Shown: in pieces, positions 40,461 to 50,238 of the stretch
How positions within the stretch are numbered: the first letter of the stretch is position 1
How the letters are laid out: the number at the start of each line of letters is the position of its first letter
Source: Gemmatimonadota bacterium
GTDB taxonomy: Bacteria > Gemmatimonadota > Gemmatimonadetes > Gemmatimonadales > Gemmatimonadaceae
NCBI GenBank assembly: GCA_003134685.1
Contig: PLCA01000013.1
Location: forward strand, 106,373 to 170,372
Direction: 5' to 3'
DNA length: 64,000 nt
Program-made: the position numbers and the translations under genes
The notes under the pieces: generated by a model
The model's database searches: none
What the model saw: only the letters and a program-made list of their open reading frames with translations
Told to the model about the DNA's origin: nothing

Positions 40461-41513
40461 GTGAGCGAGATGGCTGTTTCGACGGTTCAGGAAGACAAGA
40501 AGAAGGCCTTGGGCCTGGCGATCGCGCAGATCGAAAAGAACCACGGCAAGGGCGCGATCATGAAGATGGGTTCGACCGATTCGCGCGTCCGTGTCGATGC
40601 GATCTCCACGGGCGCCATCAACCTCGACGCCGCCATCGGTGTCGGTGGAATCCCGCGTGGCCGCGTGACCGAGATCTACGGTCCTGAGTCGAGCGGCAAG
40701 ACCACGCTCTGCCTCCACGTCGTCGCCAACGCGCAGAAGGCGGGCGGAACCGCCGCCTACATCGACGCCGAGCATGCGCTCGATACCGACTACGCGATCA
40801 AGCTCGGCGTCGACGTCGAGAACCTCCTCGTCTCGCAGCCGGACACCGGTGAGCAGGCGATGGAGATCTGCGAGATCCTCGTCCGCTCGGGCGCCGTCGA
40901 TGTCGTCGTGATCGACTCGGTCGCGGCACTCGTGCCGAAGGCCGAGATCGAGGGCGACATGGGTGACTCGCACATGGGTCTCCAGGCGCGCCTCATGAGC
41001 CAGGCGCTGCGCAAGCTCACCGGCGCGATCGCCCGCTCCAGGACCTCCGTCATCTTCATCAACCAGCTCCGCGAGAAGATCGGCGTGATGTTCGGCAACC
41101 CCGAGACGACGACCGGGGGCCGGGCGCTCAAGTTCTATGCGTCGGTGCGCCTCGACATCCGCCGCATCGCGCCCGTGAAGGAGAAGGAAGAGGTGATCGG
41201 GTCGCACGTCCGCGTGAAGGTCGTGAAGAACAAGGTCGCGCCGCCGTTCAAGCAGGCCGAGTTCGACATTATGTACTCGGAGGGCATCAGCCACGCGTCG
41301 CTCGTGCTCGACATCGCGGCCGAGTCGGGAATCATCGACAAGTCCGGCGCGTGGTACAGCTACGGCGCGCAACGAATTGGTCAGGGTCGTGAGAATGCGA
41401 AGATGTACCTCAAGGACAATCCCGCGCTGCTCGCCGAAGTCGAGGAGAAGGTGAAGACCGTCCTCGGCATCAAGCCTCCGGTCGACGAGGTCGAGGTCGA
41501 GCTGGCGGATTGA
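40461..41513 (+). CDS. recA: Recombinase RecA
   Basis: [81 protein letters not shown]. Confidence 0.98.
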   Translation: MSEMAVSTVQEDKKKALGLAIAQIEKNHGKGAIMKMGSTDSRVRVDAISTGAINLDAAIGVGGIPRGRVTEIYGPESSGKTTLCLHVVANAQKAGGTAAYIDAEHALDTDYAIKLGVDVENLLVSQPDTGEQAMEICEILVRSGAVDVVVIDSVAALVPKAEIEGDMGDSHMGLQARLMSQALRKLTGAIARSRTSVIFINQLREKIGVMFGNPETTTGGRALKFYASVRLDIRRIAPVKEKEEVIGSHVRVKVVKNKVAPPFKQAEFDIMYSEGISHASLVLDIAAESGIIDKSGAWYSYGAQRIGQGRENAKMYLKDNPALLAEVEEKVKTVLGIKPPVDEVEVELAD

Positions 41514-41977
41514 CGCGCCCCCGGCCGACGGCGTACAACTACGCGCTGAGCCTGCTGGCGGCGCATCCTTACGCCTCGATCGGGCTGCGCCGAAAACTGA
41601 TTCAGAAGGAATACCCGGCGGCGGACACGGATGACGTGATCCGCCGCCTTCTCGATAATGGGCTTCTGAACGACGCGAAATTCGCCGAGCAGTACGCGCG
41701 CTCGAAGATGCTGAGCACGGGCGCGTCCAAGCGGCGGCTCACGCAGGATCTCTATCGCAAGGGGATCAAGGGCGAAGTCGCGACAACCGCCATCGCCGCT
41801 GTGGTCGAGCAGGACGAGATCGATCCCGCCGCGCTCATGGAGCGGGTGGCGCGGAAAAGGCTCGCGCAGCTCGGCGATCTCGAGCCCGTTGTTCTCCGCC
41901 GCCGGCTCTTCGCTTTCCTTGCGCGCCGCGGGTACGATCTGGACGAGATCAAATCCGTCGTCTCGCGGTTAGCCTAG
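41510..41977 (+). CDS. recX: Regulatory protein RecX
   Basis: Immediately after rec[41 protein letters not shown]. Confidence 0.85.
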   Translation: MTRPRPTAYNYALSLLAAHPYASIGLRRKLIQKEYPAADTDDVIRRLLDNGLLNDAKFAEQYARSKMLSTGASKRRLTQDLYRKGIKGEVATTAIAAVVEQDEIDPAALMERVARKRLAQLGDLEPVVLRRRLFAFLARRGYDLDEIKSVVSRLA

Positions 41978-41997
41978 AGCTGCATCTTTGTCGGTGC

Positions 41998-42452
41998 GTC
42001 GGAGGGGATCCTCTTCGGCTCCAGGCTCTCGCTCGTGGCGGCACCAACCTTTGGTGCGGGTGCCTGTTGTGTCGCGCTTTGTGGAGTCGTACCGATCTCT
42101 CTGTCGCTCGTGGGTTGTCGCCTACGAGGACCCCCTCCGACTCCCCTTCGAGTGCATCGCTCGGTTAAGCACTCGACCTCGCGCCTCCTTCAGTCAGAGA
42201 TCGTTGCGCGGGAGCGCGCCGAGCGAAGCTCGGCGGGTCCGTGAGAGAGTCAGCGGGCGCGCGGATCGCCCCTGAACGCGCGCGCTGTTGCGACACTGTG
42301 CAGGGAGGTGAGGGTGTGCTCGGAGGGAGCGGCCGGAGCCAGCGCCGCTGCCAGGCGGCGCGGTTCAGCGAGCCGCAAGGCGAAGCTGAAGGCGAGAGCT
42401 CCCGCAGAGGACACCCTCACCGACCACATACAGAGATGCCAGTCGAAACGCG
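41998..42452 (+). repeat. Direct repeat copy 1 (~455 bp) flanking the Uma2 gene
   Basis: Collinear with 43184-43632 at high identity; contains hairpin block A (41998-42141) and block B (42307-~42425). Confidence 0.95.
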
Positions 42453-42456
42453 GGCT

Positions 42457-43029
42457 CTAGGCTAACTCGCCGTGCGCGCGGGCGAACAACTCCGCGAGAT
42501 CGATTGTGAGCGGGGGATGCTCGGTCTGCGGTTGCCACTCGATAATCTCCGACAGCGTTTCTGCTCGCGTATCGGCGGGACGCCACCGGTCGATCACCCG
42601 CGCGTCAGAGTCGACGATCCAATATTCGCCCACCTGGAATCGCTGATACAGCAGGCGCTTTCGGTGCCGATCCGCGCGCGCGGTTGACGGAGACAGGATC
42701 TCGACCGCGAGCAGCAGAGATTTGATGTCTTTCCAGGATGTTGACTTCTGAACAAGATCGTGCGGGACGACGAAGATATCGGGCTCGACCACGTTTCGCG
42801 GATCGACTATCACGTCCCCCGGCGCAAAGAAGCCGTAGCCCACTGGGTACCGGGCCAGGTAGTTGGCTATCAGTCGGCCCAGCTCCCACTGCACGCGCTG
42901 GTGCCCGAACGCGGGCGGCGGAGTCACGAACAATTCGCCGTCGATGATCTCGTAGCGGTTCCCGTCTTCGGGAAGCGACTCGAGCATATCGTAGGTCCAT
43001 TCCTTCGTCGTCGCGGCGGCCATTCCCAT
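42457..43029 (-). CDS. Uma2 family endonuclease (DUF820-like)
   Basis: YEIIDGELFVTPPPAFGHQRVQWELGRLIANYL; VEPDIFVVPHDLV; LLAVEILSPSTARADRHRKRLLYQRFQVGEYWIVDSDARVIDRWRP. Confidence 0.9.
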   Translation of the reverse strand: MGMAAATTKEWTYDMLESLPEDGNRYEIIDGELFVTPPPAFGHQRVQWELGRLIANYLARYPVGYGFFAPGDVIVDPRNVVEPDIFVVPHDLVQKSTSWKDIKSLLLAVEILSPSTARADRHRKRLLYQRFQVGEYWIVDSDARVIDRWRPADTRAETLSEIIEWQPQTEHPPLTIDLAELFARAHGELA

Positions 43030-43183
43030 ACTCTAAACTCCTCGGCGAAAGGCGAGCAAGAGCGCATTTCGGCACCATAGCTTTCCACGGGCGTGCGAGC
43101 GTCACCGTCACGCTCCCGCAGGCAGCGAACTCGCGCACGCCGTCGTCTCGCGTCTGAGCTAGCCGGCCCCTCGTTTCCGGTAC

Positions 43184-43632
43184 GTCGGAGGGGGTCCTCT
43201 TCGGCTCCAGGCTCTCGCTCGTGGCGGCACCGACCTGTCGTGCGTGGCCGTGTTGTATTGCGCTTTGCGGGGGCGTACCGATCTCTCTGTCGCTCGTGGG
43301 TTGTCGCCTACGAGGACCCCCTCCGCCTTCCCATGGGATACTCGGCGTTGCCATGCGTTCGCCGCCGCGCCTCGCTCGTCTGAGATCGTCGCGCGGCAGC
43401 GCGCCGAGCGAAGCTCGGCCTATCCGTGAGAGAGACACGGGCGCGAATGGCCTTCGACGCGCGCGCTGTTGCGACACTGTGCAGGGAGGTGAGGGTGTCC
43501 TCGGAGGGAGCGGCCGCAGCCAGCGCCGCCGCCAGGCGGCGCGGTTCAGCGAGCCGCAAGGCGACGCTGAAGGCGAGAGCTCCCGCAGAGGATACCCTCG
43601 CCGACCACATACAGAGATGCAAGCCGGAGCGC
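43184..43632 (+). repeat. Direct repeat copy 2 (~449 bp)
   Basis: See copy 1; includes cctcttcggctccaggctctcgctcgtggcggcacc and gcgacactgtgcagggaggtgagggtgt. Confidence 0.95.
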
Positions 43633-43660
43633 GACAAAAGGAGCGCGTATATTTACGAGC

Positions 43661-46444
43661 ATGACGGCCGCCGAAATCCGCAAGAAATTCACCGAGTACT
43701 TTGAACGCAACGGGCATGTCGTCCATGCGAGTTCGCCAGTAGTGCCGGGCGACGATCCGACGCTCATGTTCACGAACGCGGGGATGGTGCAGTTCAAGAA
43801 GGTGTTCCTGGGCCAGGAACAGCCGCCCGGTGGCTCGCGTCGCGCCACGACCGTGCAGAAGTGCGTGCGGGCCGGCGGGAAGCACAACGACCTCGAGCAG
43901 GTAGGCCACACCGCGCGGCATCACACGTTTTTCGAGATGCTCGGGAATTTTTCCTTCGGCGACTACTTCAAGAAGGATGCAATCCGCTTCGCCTGGGAGT
44001 TCGTGACGAAAGAGCTGAAGCTCGATCCGAAGCACATCCGCGTCACTGTTTACGAGGAGGATGACGAGGCGCGCGCTCTCTGGCGCGAGATCGCTGGACT
44101 TTCGGACTCCCGCATTTACGGACTCGGCGCGCACGACAACTTCTGGCAGATGGCGGACACCGGTCCCTGCGGTCCATGCACCGAGATCTTCGTCGACTTG
44201 GCTCACGTCGCAAAGGATTTTGCGTTTCCAGCGGGCGCCAAGGGCGAGTGGACCGAGATCAAGCGGAAGGAATTCTCAAAGGATGCGTTCGTCGAGGGAG
44301 CAGAGGCGGGCAGGTTCCTCGAGTTCTGGAACCTCGTCTTCATGCAGTTCGATCGGCAGCCCGATGGAACGCTGGTGCCACTCCCCAAGCCGTCGGTTGA
44401 TACCGGGGCCGGCCTCGAGCGCATCGCCGCGATCATGCAGGGGGAATCGAACAATTTCCACGCCGATCTTTTTCAGTCGCTCATCAAGGCGGTCGAGAAG
44501 GCGATCAAGCAGAAGTACGATCGTGGGGAAGGCGGCGCATCATTCCGCGTCATAGCGGATCATAGCCGCGCGGTGGCATTTCTCCTCGGCGACGGAGTGT
44601 TTCCTTCGAACGAGGGGCGGGGCTACGTCCTGCGCAGAATCCTCCGTCGTGGTGTGCGCCACGCGTGGCTGCTCGGTCGCCGGCAGCCGACGCTGGTGGA
44701 AGTCGTGCGCGTTGTCATCGACCAGATGGGCGATGTCTATCCCGAGCTGCGCAATCGCTCGCAACACATCATTGACACCACACGCGCGGAAGAGGAGCGC
44801 TTCCTCTCGACGATCGAAGGCGGGATGCGCCGCTTCGACGAGCTCGCACCGACGAAAACCACGCAGGGATCGACCGCAATCCACGGGACGATCGCCGGCG
44901 AAGATGCATTCAAGCTTTATGACACCTTCGGATTCCCAATCGACCTCACCGAGTTGATGGCCCGCGAGCGCGGGTACTCGGTAGACATCGCGGGATTCGA
45001 AGCGGCGCTACAGGGACAGCGAACGCAATCCCAGGAAGAGCGACGCTCAAAGAAAGTCGGTGTGGAAGCCGATGCGTTGGGTGCGAGCTGGATCGTCGGG
45101 ACGAGCGCATCGCAGTCGACCGCGGAGGGTGGGTCGACCGCGGCGCGGAGCGCGGGTCAGGGAACCATCAGCGATATGTTGTCGGGCGAGACTCGGTTCA
45201 CCGGCTACGATTCCCTCGACGTCACGACCGAAGTCGTCGCCAAACACGATCTGCCCGATGGACGCGCCGCCGTAATACTTCGTGAGACGCCGTTCTATGT
45301 CGAGTCCGGCGGACAGATCTCCGACCGCGGCGAGATCAAGGGCGATGGCTGGAGCGTTGACGTCGACGAAGTCCGCAAAGTCGATGGACGCATCACCGCA
45401 CTCGGAAAAACCACCGGCAAGGTGCAACTCGGAAAGGCGAGAGCGACGGTGCCGCGCGATCGTCGTCGCGACACCGAGCGCAATCACACCGCCACCCACC
45501 TCCTCCACGCCGCCCTCAGGCAAGTCCTCGGCGAGCACGTTCAGCAGCACGGCTCACTCGTCGCGCCGGATAGACTGCGATTTGATTTCTCGCACCACGG
45601 CCCGCTGAGTCAGCAGCAGCTGGCTGATGTCGAGAGCATCGTCAATCGTGGAATTCTCGACGGCGTTCAGCTCACGTTCGAGGAGAAACCCAAGGCCGAA
45701 GCGTTTGCAAGCGGCGCGATGCACCTCTTCAACGAGAAGTACGGCGATGTCGTGCGAGTCGTCAGTATCCCCGGGCTGAGCATCGAGCTTTGTGGTGGCA
45801 CGCACGTCCGCAACACGGCTGAAATCGCCCTCTTCAAGATTGTGAGCGAGACAGGCAGCTCGGCGGGAGTCCGGCGCATCGAAGCGGTGACGGGCCGCGC
45901 CGCGCTCAATCTCTTCCGCGAGCACGAGCGCGAGCTGAAGGAAATCGAATCGCTGGTGCGCGCGCCCGCTGGCCAGGTGGTGAAGCGCGTGCATGCTCTG
46001 GTCGAGGATCGTCGTGCACTCGAGAAGCGGCTCGACGAAGCGATCCGGACCGGTGGCGGTGGCAGCGCGATCAAATCGCTCGTCGAACAGGGCTCGGTCG
46101 TCAATGGCGTGAGAGTCGTGGCGGCGAATGTGACCGCGGCGGACCTGCCCGCGCTTCAGGCGATGGGTGACGCGCTGCGTGAGCAGATGGAATCGGGCGT
46201 TGGGGTTCTCGCGGCATCGTTCGACAACGGCAAGAATACAATGCTCGCAGTGGTGAGCGATGATCTGCGCGACCGTGGGGTCCGCGCCGACATCATTCTT
46301 CGCGAGCTGGCCGCGTCCGCGGGCGGGAAGGGAGGCGGTAAGCCGCACATGGCGCAGGCGGGAATTCCCGACGCGGCGCGCATGGCGACGGCGGTCGCGG
46401 ACGCGCCGGAGATGATCCGGAAGCACCTCGCCGCGACCGCGTGA
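43661..46444 (+). CDS. alaS: Alanyl-tRNA synthetase
   Basis: IRKKFTEYFERNGHVVHASSPVVPGDDPTLMFTNAGMVQFKKVFLG; GGTH motif region LSIELCGGTHVRNT. Confidence 0.97.
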   Translation: MTAAEIRKKFTEYFERNGHVVHASSPVVPGDDPTLMFTNAGMVQFKKVFLGQEQPPGGSRRATTVQKCVRAGGKHNDLEQVGHTARHHTFFEMLGNFSFGDYFKKDAIRFAWEFVTKELKLDPKHIRVTVYEEDDEARALWREIAGLSDSRIYGLGAHDNFWQMADTGPCGPCTEIFVDLAHVAKDFAFPAGAKGEWTEIKRKEFSKDAFVEGAEAGRFLEFWNLVFMQFDRQPDGTLVPLPKPSVDTGAGLERIAAIMQGESNNFHADLFQSLIKAVEKAIKQKYDRGEGGASFRVIADHSRAVAFLLGDGVFPSNEGRGYVLRRILRRGVRHAWLLGRRQPTLVEVVRVVIDQMGDVYPELRNRSQHIIDTTRAEEERFLSTIEGGMRRFDELAPTKTTQGSTAIHGTIAGEDAFKLYDTFGFPIDLTELMARERGYSVDIAGFEAALQGQRTQSQEERRSKKVGVEADALGASWIVGTSASQSTAEGGSTAARSAGQGTISDMLSGETRFTGYDSLDVTTEVVAKHDLPDGRAAVILRETPFYVESGGQISDRGEIKGDGWSVDVDEVRKVDGRITALGKTTGKVQLGKARATVPRDRRRDTERNHTATHLLHAALRQVLGEHVQQHGSLVAPDRLRFDFSHHGPLSQQQLADVESIVNRGILDGVQLTFEEKPKAEAFASGAMHLFNEKYGDVVRVVSIPGLSIELCGGTHVRNTAEIALFKIVSETGSSAGVRRIEAVTGRAALNLFREHERELKEIESLVRAPAGQVVKRVHALVEDRRALEKRLDEAIRTGGGGSAIKSLVEQGSVVNGVRVVAANVTAADLPALQAMGDALREQMESGVGVLAASFDNGKNTMLAVVSDDLRDRGVRADIILRELAASAGGKGGGKPHMAQAGIPDAARMATAVADAPEMIRKHLAATA

Positions 46445-46725
46445 GCCAGAGCAATCCGTCTCCGCCGAAAGAGCTCGAGGCAGCGATGCGGGGCGCGCTC
46501 GATGACAATCAGTCTCCAACCGCTAGCGAAGTGCTGGACGCGGTGGAGCGGATGCTCGACAATGTTCTGCGGACGGACTGCGAGACGCGGGCGTCGGCGC
46601 TCGATCTCCTCACTGTCGACGCGCTTATGACTCGGGCGATGGAGATCGCTTGCCGGGATTCCAGGCTTCTCGGGGAATTTCCGGAGCAGGCGATGCTTCG
46701 AGTCGCGTCTCACGCGAGGGGATGA
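46441..46725 (+). CDS. Hypothetical protein
   Basis: 94 aa ORF overlapping the alaS stop (GTGA). Confidence 0.5.
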   Translation: MSQSNPSPPKELEAAMRGALDDNQSPTASEVLDAVERMLDNVLRTDCETRASALDLLTVDALMTRAMEIACRDSRLLGEFPEQAMLRVASHARG

Positions 46726-46757
46726 GGGTGCGGAGAACTGCAACTGCAACTGCAACG

Positions 46758-46818
46758 GAACGGGCGGGAGGCGTCAGTAGCATAGTTGTTAGCTGTCAGT
46801 TCACTACGCCCCGACTTT
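46758..46818 (+). repeat. Solo copy of the left-arm repeat seen at 23427
   Basis: gaacgggcgggaggcgtcagtagcatag...tgtcagttcactacgccccgacttt versus 23427-23488. Confidence 0.9.
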
Positions 46819-46865
46819 ACTCGGTGGCGTGCAGGCAAGAGCGCGCGGCCCCTTAGTCACGTCTC

Positions 46866-47831
46866 ATGATAGTCATCCTCTTTACGGGCGGAACGATCGC
46901 GATGCGCAACGATCCCGGCGGCAGCGGCTCTCAGCCCGGCTTGACGCCCGCCGAGATCCTCCAGGCGACGAGGGGGATCCGCGCGATCACGGCGGTCGAG
47001 ACCGAGGAGTGGGGACAGTTCCCCGGCCCGCACATGACGGTGGAGAGGATGTGGGCGCTGAGGAATCGCATCGTCGAGCATCTGGCGCGGCCCGAGGTGA
47101 CGGGAGTCGTGATCACGCACGGCACCGACACGCTGGAAGAGTCGGCGTACCTCGTGGCGCGATCGACCGCCAGCGAGAAGCCGATCGTTTTCACCGGCGC
47201 GATGCGGACGGTGAGCGACCTCGGGTGGGACGGGCCCGCGAATCTTTTCGAGGCGGTCCGGGTGGCGGCGAGCCCCGAAACGAGGGGGTACGGGGTGATG
47301 GTGGTGATCGGCGGACAGATTTTCGCCGCGCTCGATACGACGAAGACCAACACGCACCTGCTCGACGCGTTCGAAAGTCCCGGGCTCGGTCCGCTCGGAG
47401 TTCTGGACGATGGCGAGCTGATCCTCCGGCGCGAGATGCCACCGTCGCCCCCCGTCATAACACCTAACTCTTTGGCGACTCCCATCGACATCATTTTTGC
47501 CGCCGCTGGATCGGATGCTCGCCTGCTCGACGCATCGCGGGAGCAGGCGCGCGGGCTCGTGCTCGCGGCGATGGGGCGGGGGAATGTCCCGCCCGCCATG
47601 GTCCCCGGAATTCAGCGCTGGGTGGCGGATGGAAAACCGGTCGTGCTCACGTCGCGCACGCAGGGCGGCAGAGTGGGACACACTTACGGATATCCGGGCG
47701 GCGGTCGGCGGCTTGAGGAAATGGGCGCCATTTTCGGAGGCTCCCGCCGAGCACAGCAGGCGCGCATCGACCTCATGCTTGCCCTGGGGGCGGGCATGAA
47801 TGACGCGGAGATCCGAAACATGTTTGATTGA
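46866..47831 (+). CDS. L-asparaginase
   Basis: MIVILFTGGTIAMRNDPGG; GVVITHGTDTLEESAYLV. Confidence 0.9.
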   Translation: MIVILFTGGTIAMRNDPGGSGSQPGLTPAEILQATRGIRAITAVETEEWGQFPGPHMTVERMWALRNRIVEHLARPEVTGVVITHGTDTLEESAYLVARSTASEKPIVFTGAMRTVSDLGWDGPANLFEAVRVAASPETRGYGVMVVIGGQIFAALDTTKTNTHLLDAFESPGLGPLGVLDDGELILRREMPPSPPVITPNSLATPIDIIFAAAGSDARLLDASREQARGLVLAAMGRGNVPPAMVPGIQRWVADGKPVVLTSRTQGGRVGHTYGYPGGGRRLEEMGAIFGGSRRAQQARIDLMLALGAGMNDAEIRNMFD

Positions 47832-47838
47832 TAGGTAG

Positions 47839-49197
47839 ATGAGCCCGAAATCCGTCCAACCGGCCAACATCAAGTCCCTCGATCCACCCGAGACCGTCCG
47901 GAGTATCGCCAAGCGACTCGAGGACGCCGGCTTCGAAACCTGGTGCGTCGGCGGCGCCGTCCGTGACGCCCTACTCGGCCACCCCCATCTCGACTGGGAC
48001 CTCGCCACCGCGGCCAAGCCGCCCGAGGTGCGGAAGCTCTTCAAGCGCACTGTCCCCGTCGGGGTCGAGTTCGGAACGATCGGAGTCCTCGATCACGACA
48101 ACGTGATGCACGAGGTGACGACGTTCCGGAAAGATGTTCAGACCGACGGGCGTCACGCGGTCGTCGAGTTCGGCGCGTCGCTCGACGACGATCTCGCGCG
48201 CCGCGATTACACCATCAACGCGATCGCCTATTCGCCCAGCAAGGACGAGCTGCGGGATCCTTACGACGGACGCAAGGATCTGGCGGGGAGGCTCATTCGC
48301 GCCGTCGGAGATCCACGGGACCGGATGCGCGAGGATCGCCTGCGCGCGCTGCGCGCGATCCGGTTCGCGGCTCGATTCAGCTTCGACATCGAGCGTGATA
48401 CCTGGGACGCGATCGTGGAGAGCGCCCCCGAGCTGTCGAGTCTTTCCGCGGAGCGCGTGAAGCAGGAGATCGAGAAGACGATGGACCAGGTGCGCCTGCC
48501 CAGCAAAGCATTCGCGATGTGGCGCGACACCGGGGCGTTTGGAACGCTGATTCCCGCGCTCGCCCACGTCACCAACGGCCAGCTCCTGCCCCTCGATCAT
48601 TTGCGCCGTCCCCTTCTGCCCGGCCGGCCGGCACGGCGATCCACCCGCATCGCCGGGCTATTCGCATCCATGTCGGCGGCGACAGTCAGGAAAACGCTCA
48701 AGGACCTTCGCTTTTCCAATAGCGAGGGTGAATGGATTGCACTGCTGGTCGAGCGCTGGCAGCAGCTCGGCCCGTCCATGACCGCGGCCCTGCTGAAGGC
48801 CGAGGAGGTTGGCGCGGCTGATCCCTGGAGCATGGACCAGTATCCTCCGAGCGCGGTGATCCGGACGTGGGCCGCCAGCGCCGGGCGCACGCGTCTTGCC
48901 CCACTACTCCGCCTGGCCGACGCATTCTGGTGGGCCGCTCGGCAGGCCGGGGAGCCGGCGCCGTACAAGCAGACGGTGGCTTCGGTGTACAAGCGCGCGA
49001 TGAGGATCGCCTACAAGGATGCGATAGCGATCTCTGATCTGGCGATTGATGGGACCGATCTGGAAAAGCTCGGAATCAGCGGGCCCGCTATCGGGGCGAC
49101 TTTACGAAGGCTTCTCGATGCGGTTATTAATGATCCACGGAAGAATACCAACGAGCAGCTCGTGGATCTCGCAAGAAGATTGGATGGTAACCCCTAA
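47839..49197 (+). CDS. CCA tRNA nucleotidyltransferase
   Basis: WCVGGAVRDALLGHPHLDWDLATAA; RRDYTINAIAYSP; RDRMREDRLRALRAIRFAARFSFDI. Confidence 0.93.
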   Translation: MSPKSVQPANIKSLDPPETVRSIAKRLEDAGFETWCVGGAVRDALLGHPHLDWDLATAAKPPEVRKLFKRTVPVGVEFGTIGVLDHDNVMHEVTTFRKDVQTDGRHAVVEFGASLDDDLARRDYTINAIAYSPSKDELRDPYDGRKDLAGRLIRAVGDPRDRMREDRLRALRAIRFAARFSFDIERDTWDAIVESAPELSSLSAERVKQEIEKTMDQVRLPSKAFAMWRDTGAFGTLIPALAHVTNGQLLPLDHLRRPLLPGRPARRSTRIAGLFASMSAATVRKTLKDLRFSNSEGEWIALLVERWQQLGPSMTAALLKAEEVGAADPWSMDQYPPSAVIRTWAASAGRTRLAPLLRLADAFWWAARQAGEPAPYKQTVASVYKRAMRIAYKDAIAISDLAIDGTDLEKLGISGPAIGATLRRLLDAVINDPRKNTNEQLVDLARRLDGNP

Positions 49198-49208
49198 TCA
49201 GCGACACG

Positions 49209-49736
49209 ATGCTATTTAGAAGCGCCACCCCCGATTCGACCGTCTGGAAGCGATTCAGGTCAGGACAGGACGGCTTCACGTTCACGCGCACGGGCGACAT
49301 CTACGAGGCGAAAGTAGTCGCGAACGCCGAGCGGGTGGTGGATTTGTTCTACACGCTGAGCGAGCTGATGGCGCCGGCGGTTGACGTCTACATCTACGAC
49401 GCCAGATCGCAAAGCTCCTGGTCGGGGCAGACGATTGCGCTACCCGACGTTCGCGACGCGGTCGCGCGTCTCAAGGTTCCGCTCTCGACCTACGGCGGGG
49501 TGGAAATCACGCTGTTCACGCCCGACGACCAGCTCACCCTGAATCCCCAGATAGAACTCTTTATTTATTCGCGCTCAGATCGGTGGATGTACCTCCTCAA
49601 CAGCATGAACCTCGAGGAGCGCGCGTCGCTGGAGGAGCGGATGTGGGGAATTCAGTCGTGGGAGCGCGCGCCGGCGCCGGCGCTGAGCGACGCGGTGGCC
49701 GCGGCAGCGGAGCGACTCTCGATCAAGAGTGGGTGA
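49209..49736 (+). CDS. Hypothetical protein
   Basis: Isolated 175 aa ORF, no family recognised. Confidence 0.55.
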   Translation: MLFRSATPDSTVWKRFRSGQDGFTFTRTGDIYEAKVVANAERVVDLFYTLSELMAPAVDVYIYDARSQSSWSGQTIALPDVRDAVARLKVPLSTYGGVEITLFTPDDQLTLNPQIELFIYSRSDRWMYLLNSMNLEERASLEERMWGIQSWERAPAPALSDAVAAAAERLSIKSG

Positions 49737-50238
49737 AAGCGATCGGACGCGCCCGCAATCCTTCCCGGAAAGTGTTCGCGGCGAGTGCCGGCGCCGCGTT
49801 CACCAATCTTTTTCGCACCACATCCACTCGCAGATTCAGTCCATCCAGCGACCGCACCCCGAGCAGCACGAAATCATTCTCCTCGGCAAACACCACGTCA
49901 TCAGCGGTCGCAGTGCCGCCCGCGTGCACGATCGCGTAACCAATATCGCGTTCACGACGCCTCCCATCCGCCACAACGAATCCCTGACGTCGCTCCGGAC
50001 GAATTCCGAGGGATTCCAGCACGGGTCGCGGAATCCAGGTAAACGCGCTGCGCGTGTCGACAAGGGTATCGGCGAGCTCCTGGATCTGACCGCGCTGCGA
50101 TACACTCTCGATCCCGATAGTCGTTCTGAAGACTCCCACGTCCGCCATTCTACTCCCCGAGGGCCGGTGTCCCCTTATCATTGTTCTGCCGCCGCAATCT
50201 TCGCAATGCCCGGAATGATCTTTCACCGATTTGACCAT
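49723..50238 (-). CDS. Retropepsin-like aspartic protease family protein
   Basis: ELADTLVDTRSAFTWIPRPVLESLGI; ERDIGYAIVHAGGTATADDVVFAEENDFVLLGVRSLDGLNLRVD. Confidence 0.65.
   Translation of the reverse strand: MVKSVKDHSGHCEDCGGRTMIRGHRPSGSRMADVGVFRTTIGIESVSQRGQIQELADTLVDTRSAFTWIPRPVLESLGIRPERRQGFVVADGRRRERDIGYAIVHAGGTATADDVVFAEENDFVLLGVRSLDGLNLRVDVVRKRLVNAAPALAANTFREGLRARPIAFTHS

Noticed and set aside
41998-43632. 450 bp repeats as RNase P RNA, tmRNA or rRNA spacer
   Set aside because: I could not find the universally conserved RNase P core (GAGGAAAGTCC) or tmRNA/rRNA landmarks, and two tandem copies around a protein gene would be odd for these.
42241-43664. Short plus-strand ORFs in the 450 bp repeats (e.g. 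74 aa at 42241, 147 aa at 43221)
   Set aside because: Different frames and lengths in the two copies; Arg/Ser-rich translation of structured GC-rich DNA; not conserved as protein.
46441-46725. 3'-end duplication of the 46441 ORF at the solo repeat
   Set aside because: Looked for an echo of its terminal codons after 46758 as at recX/yraN; none found.
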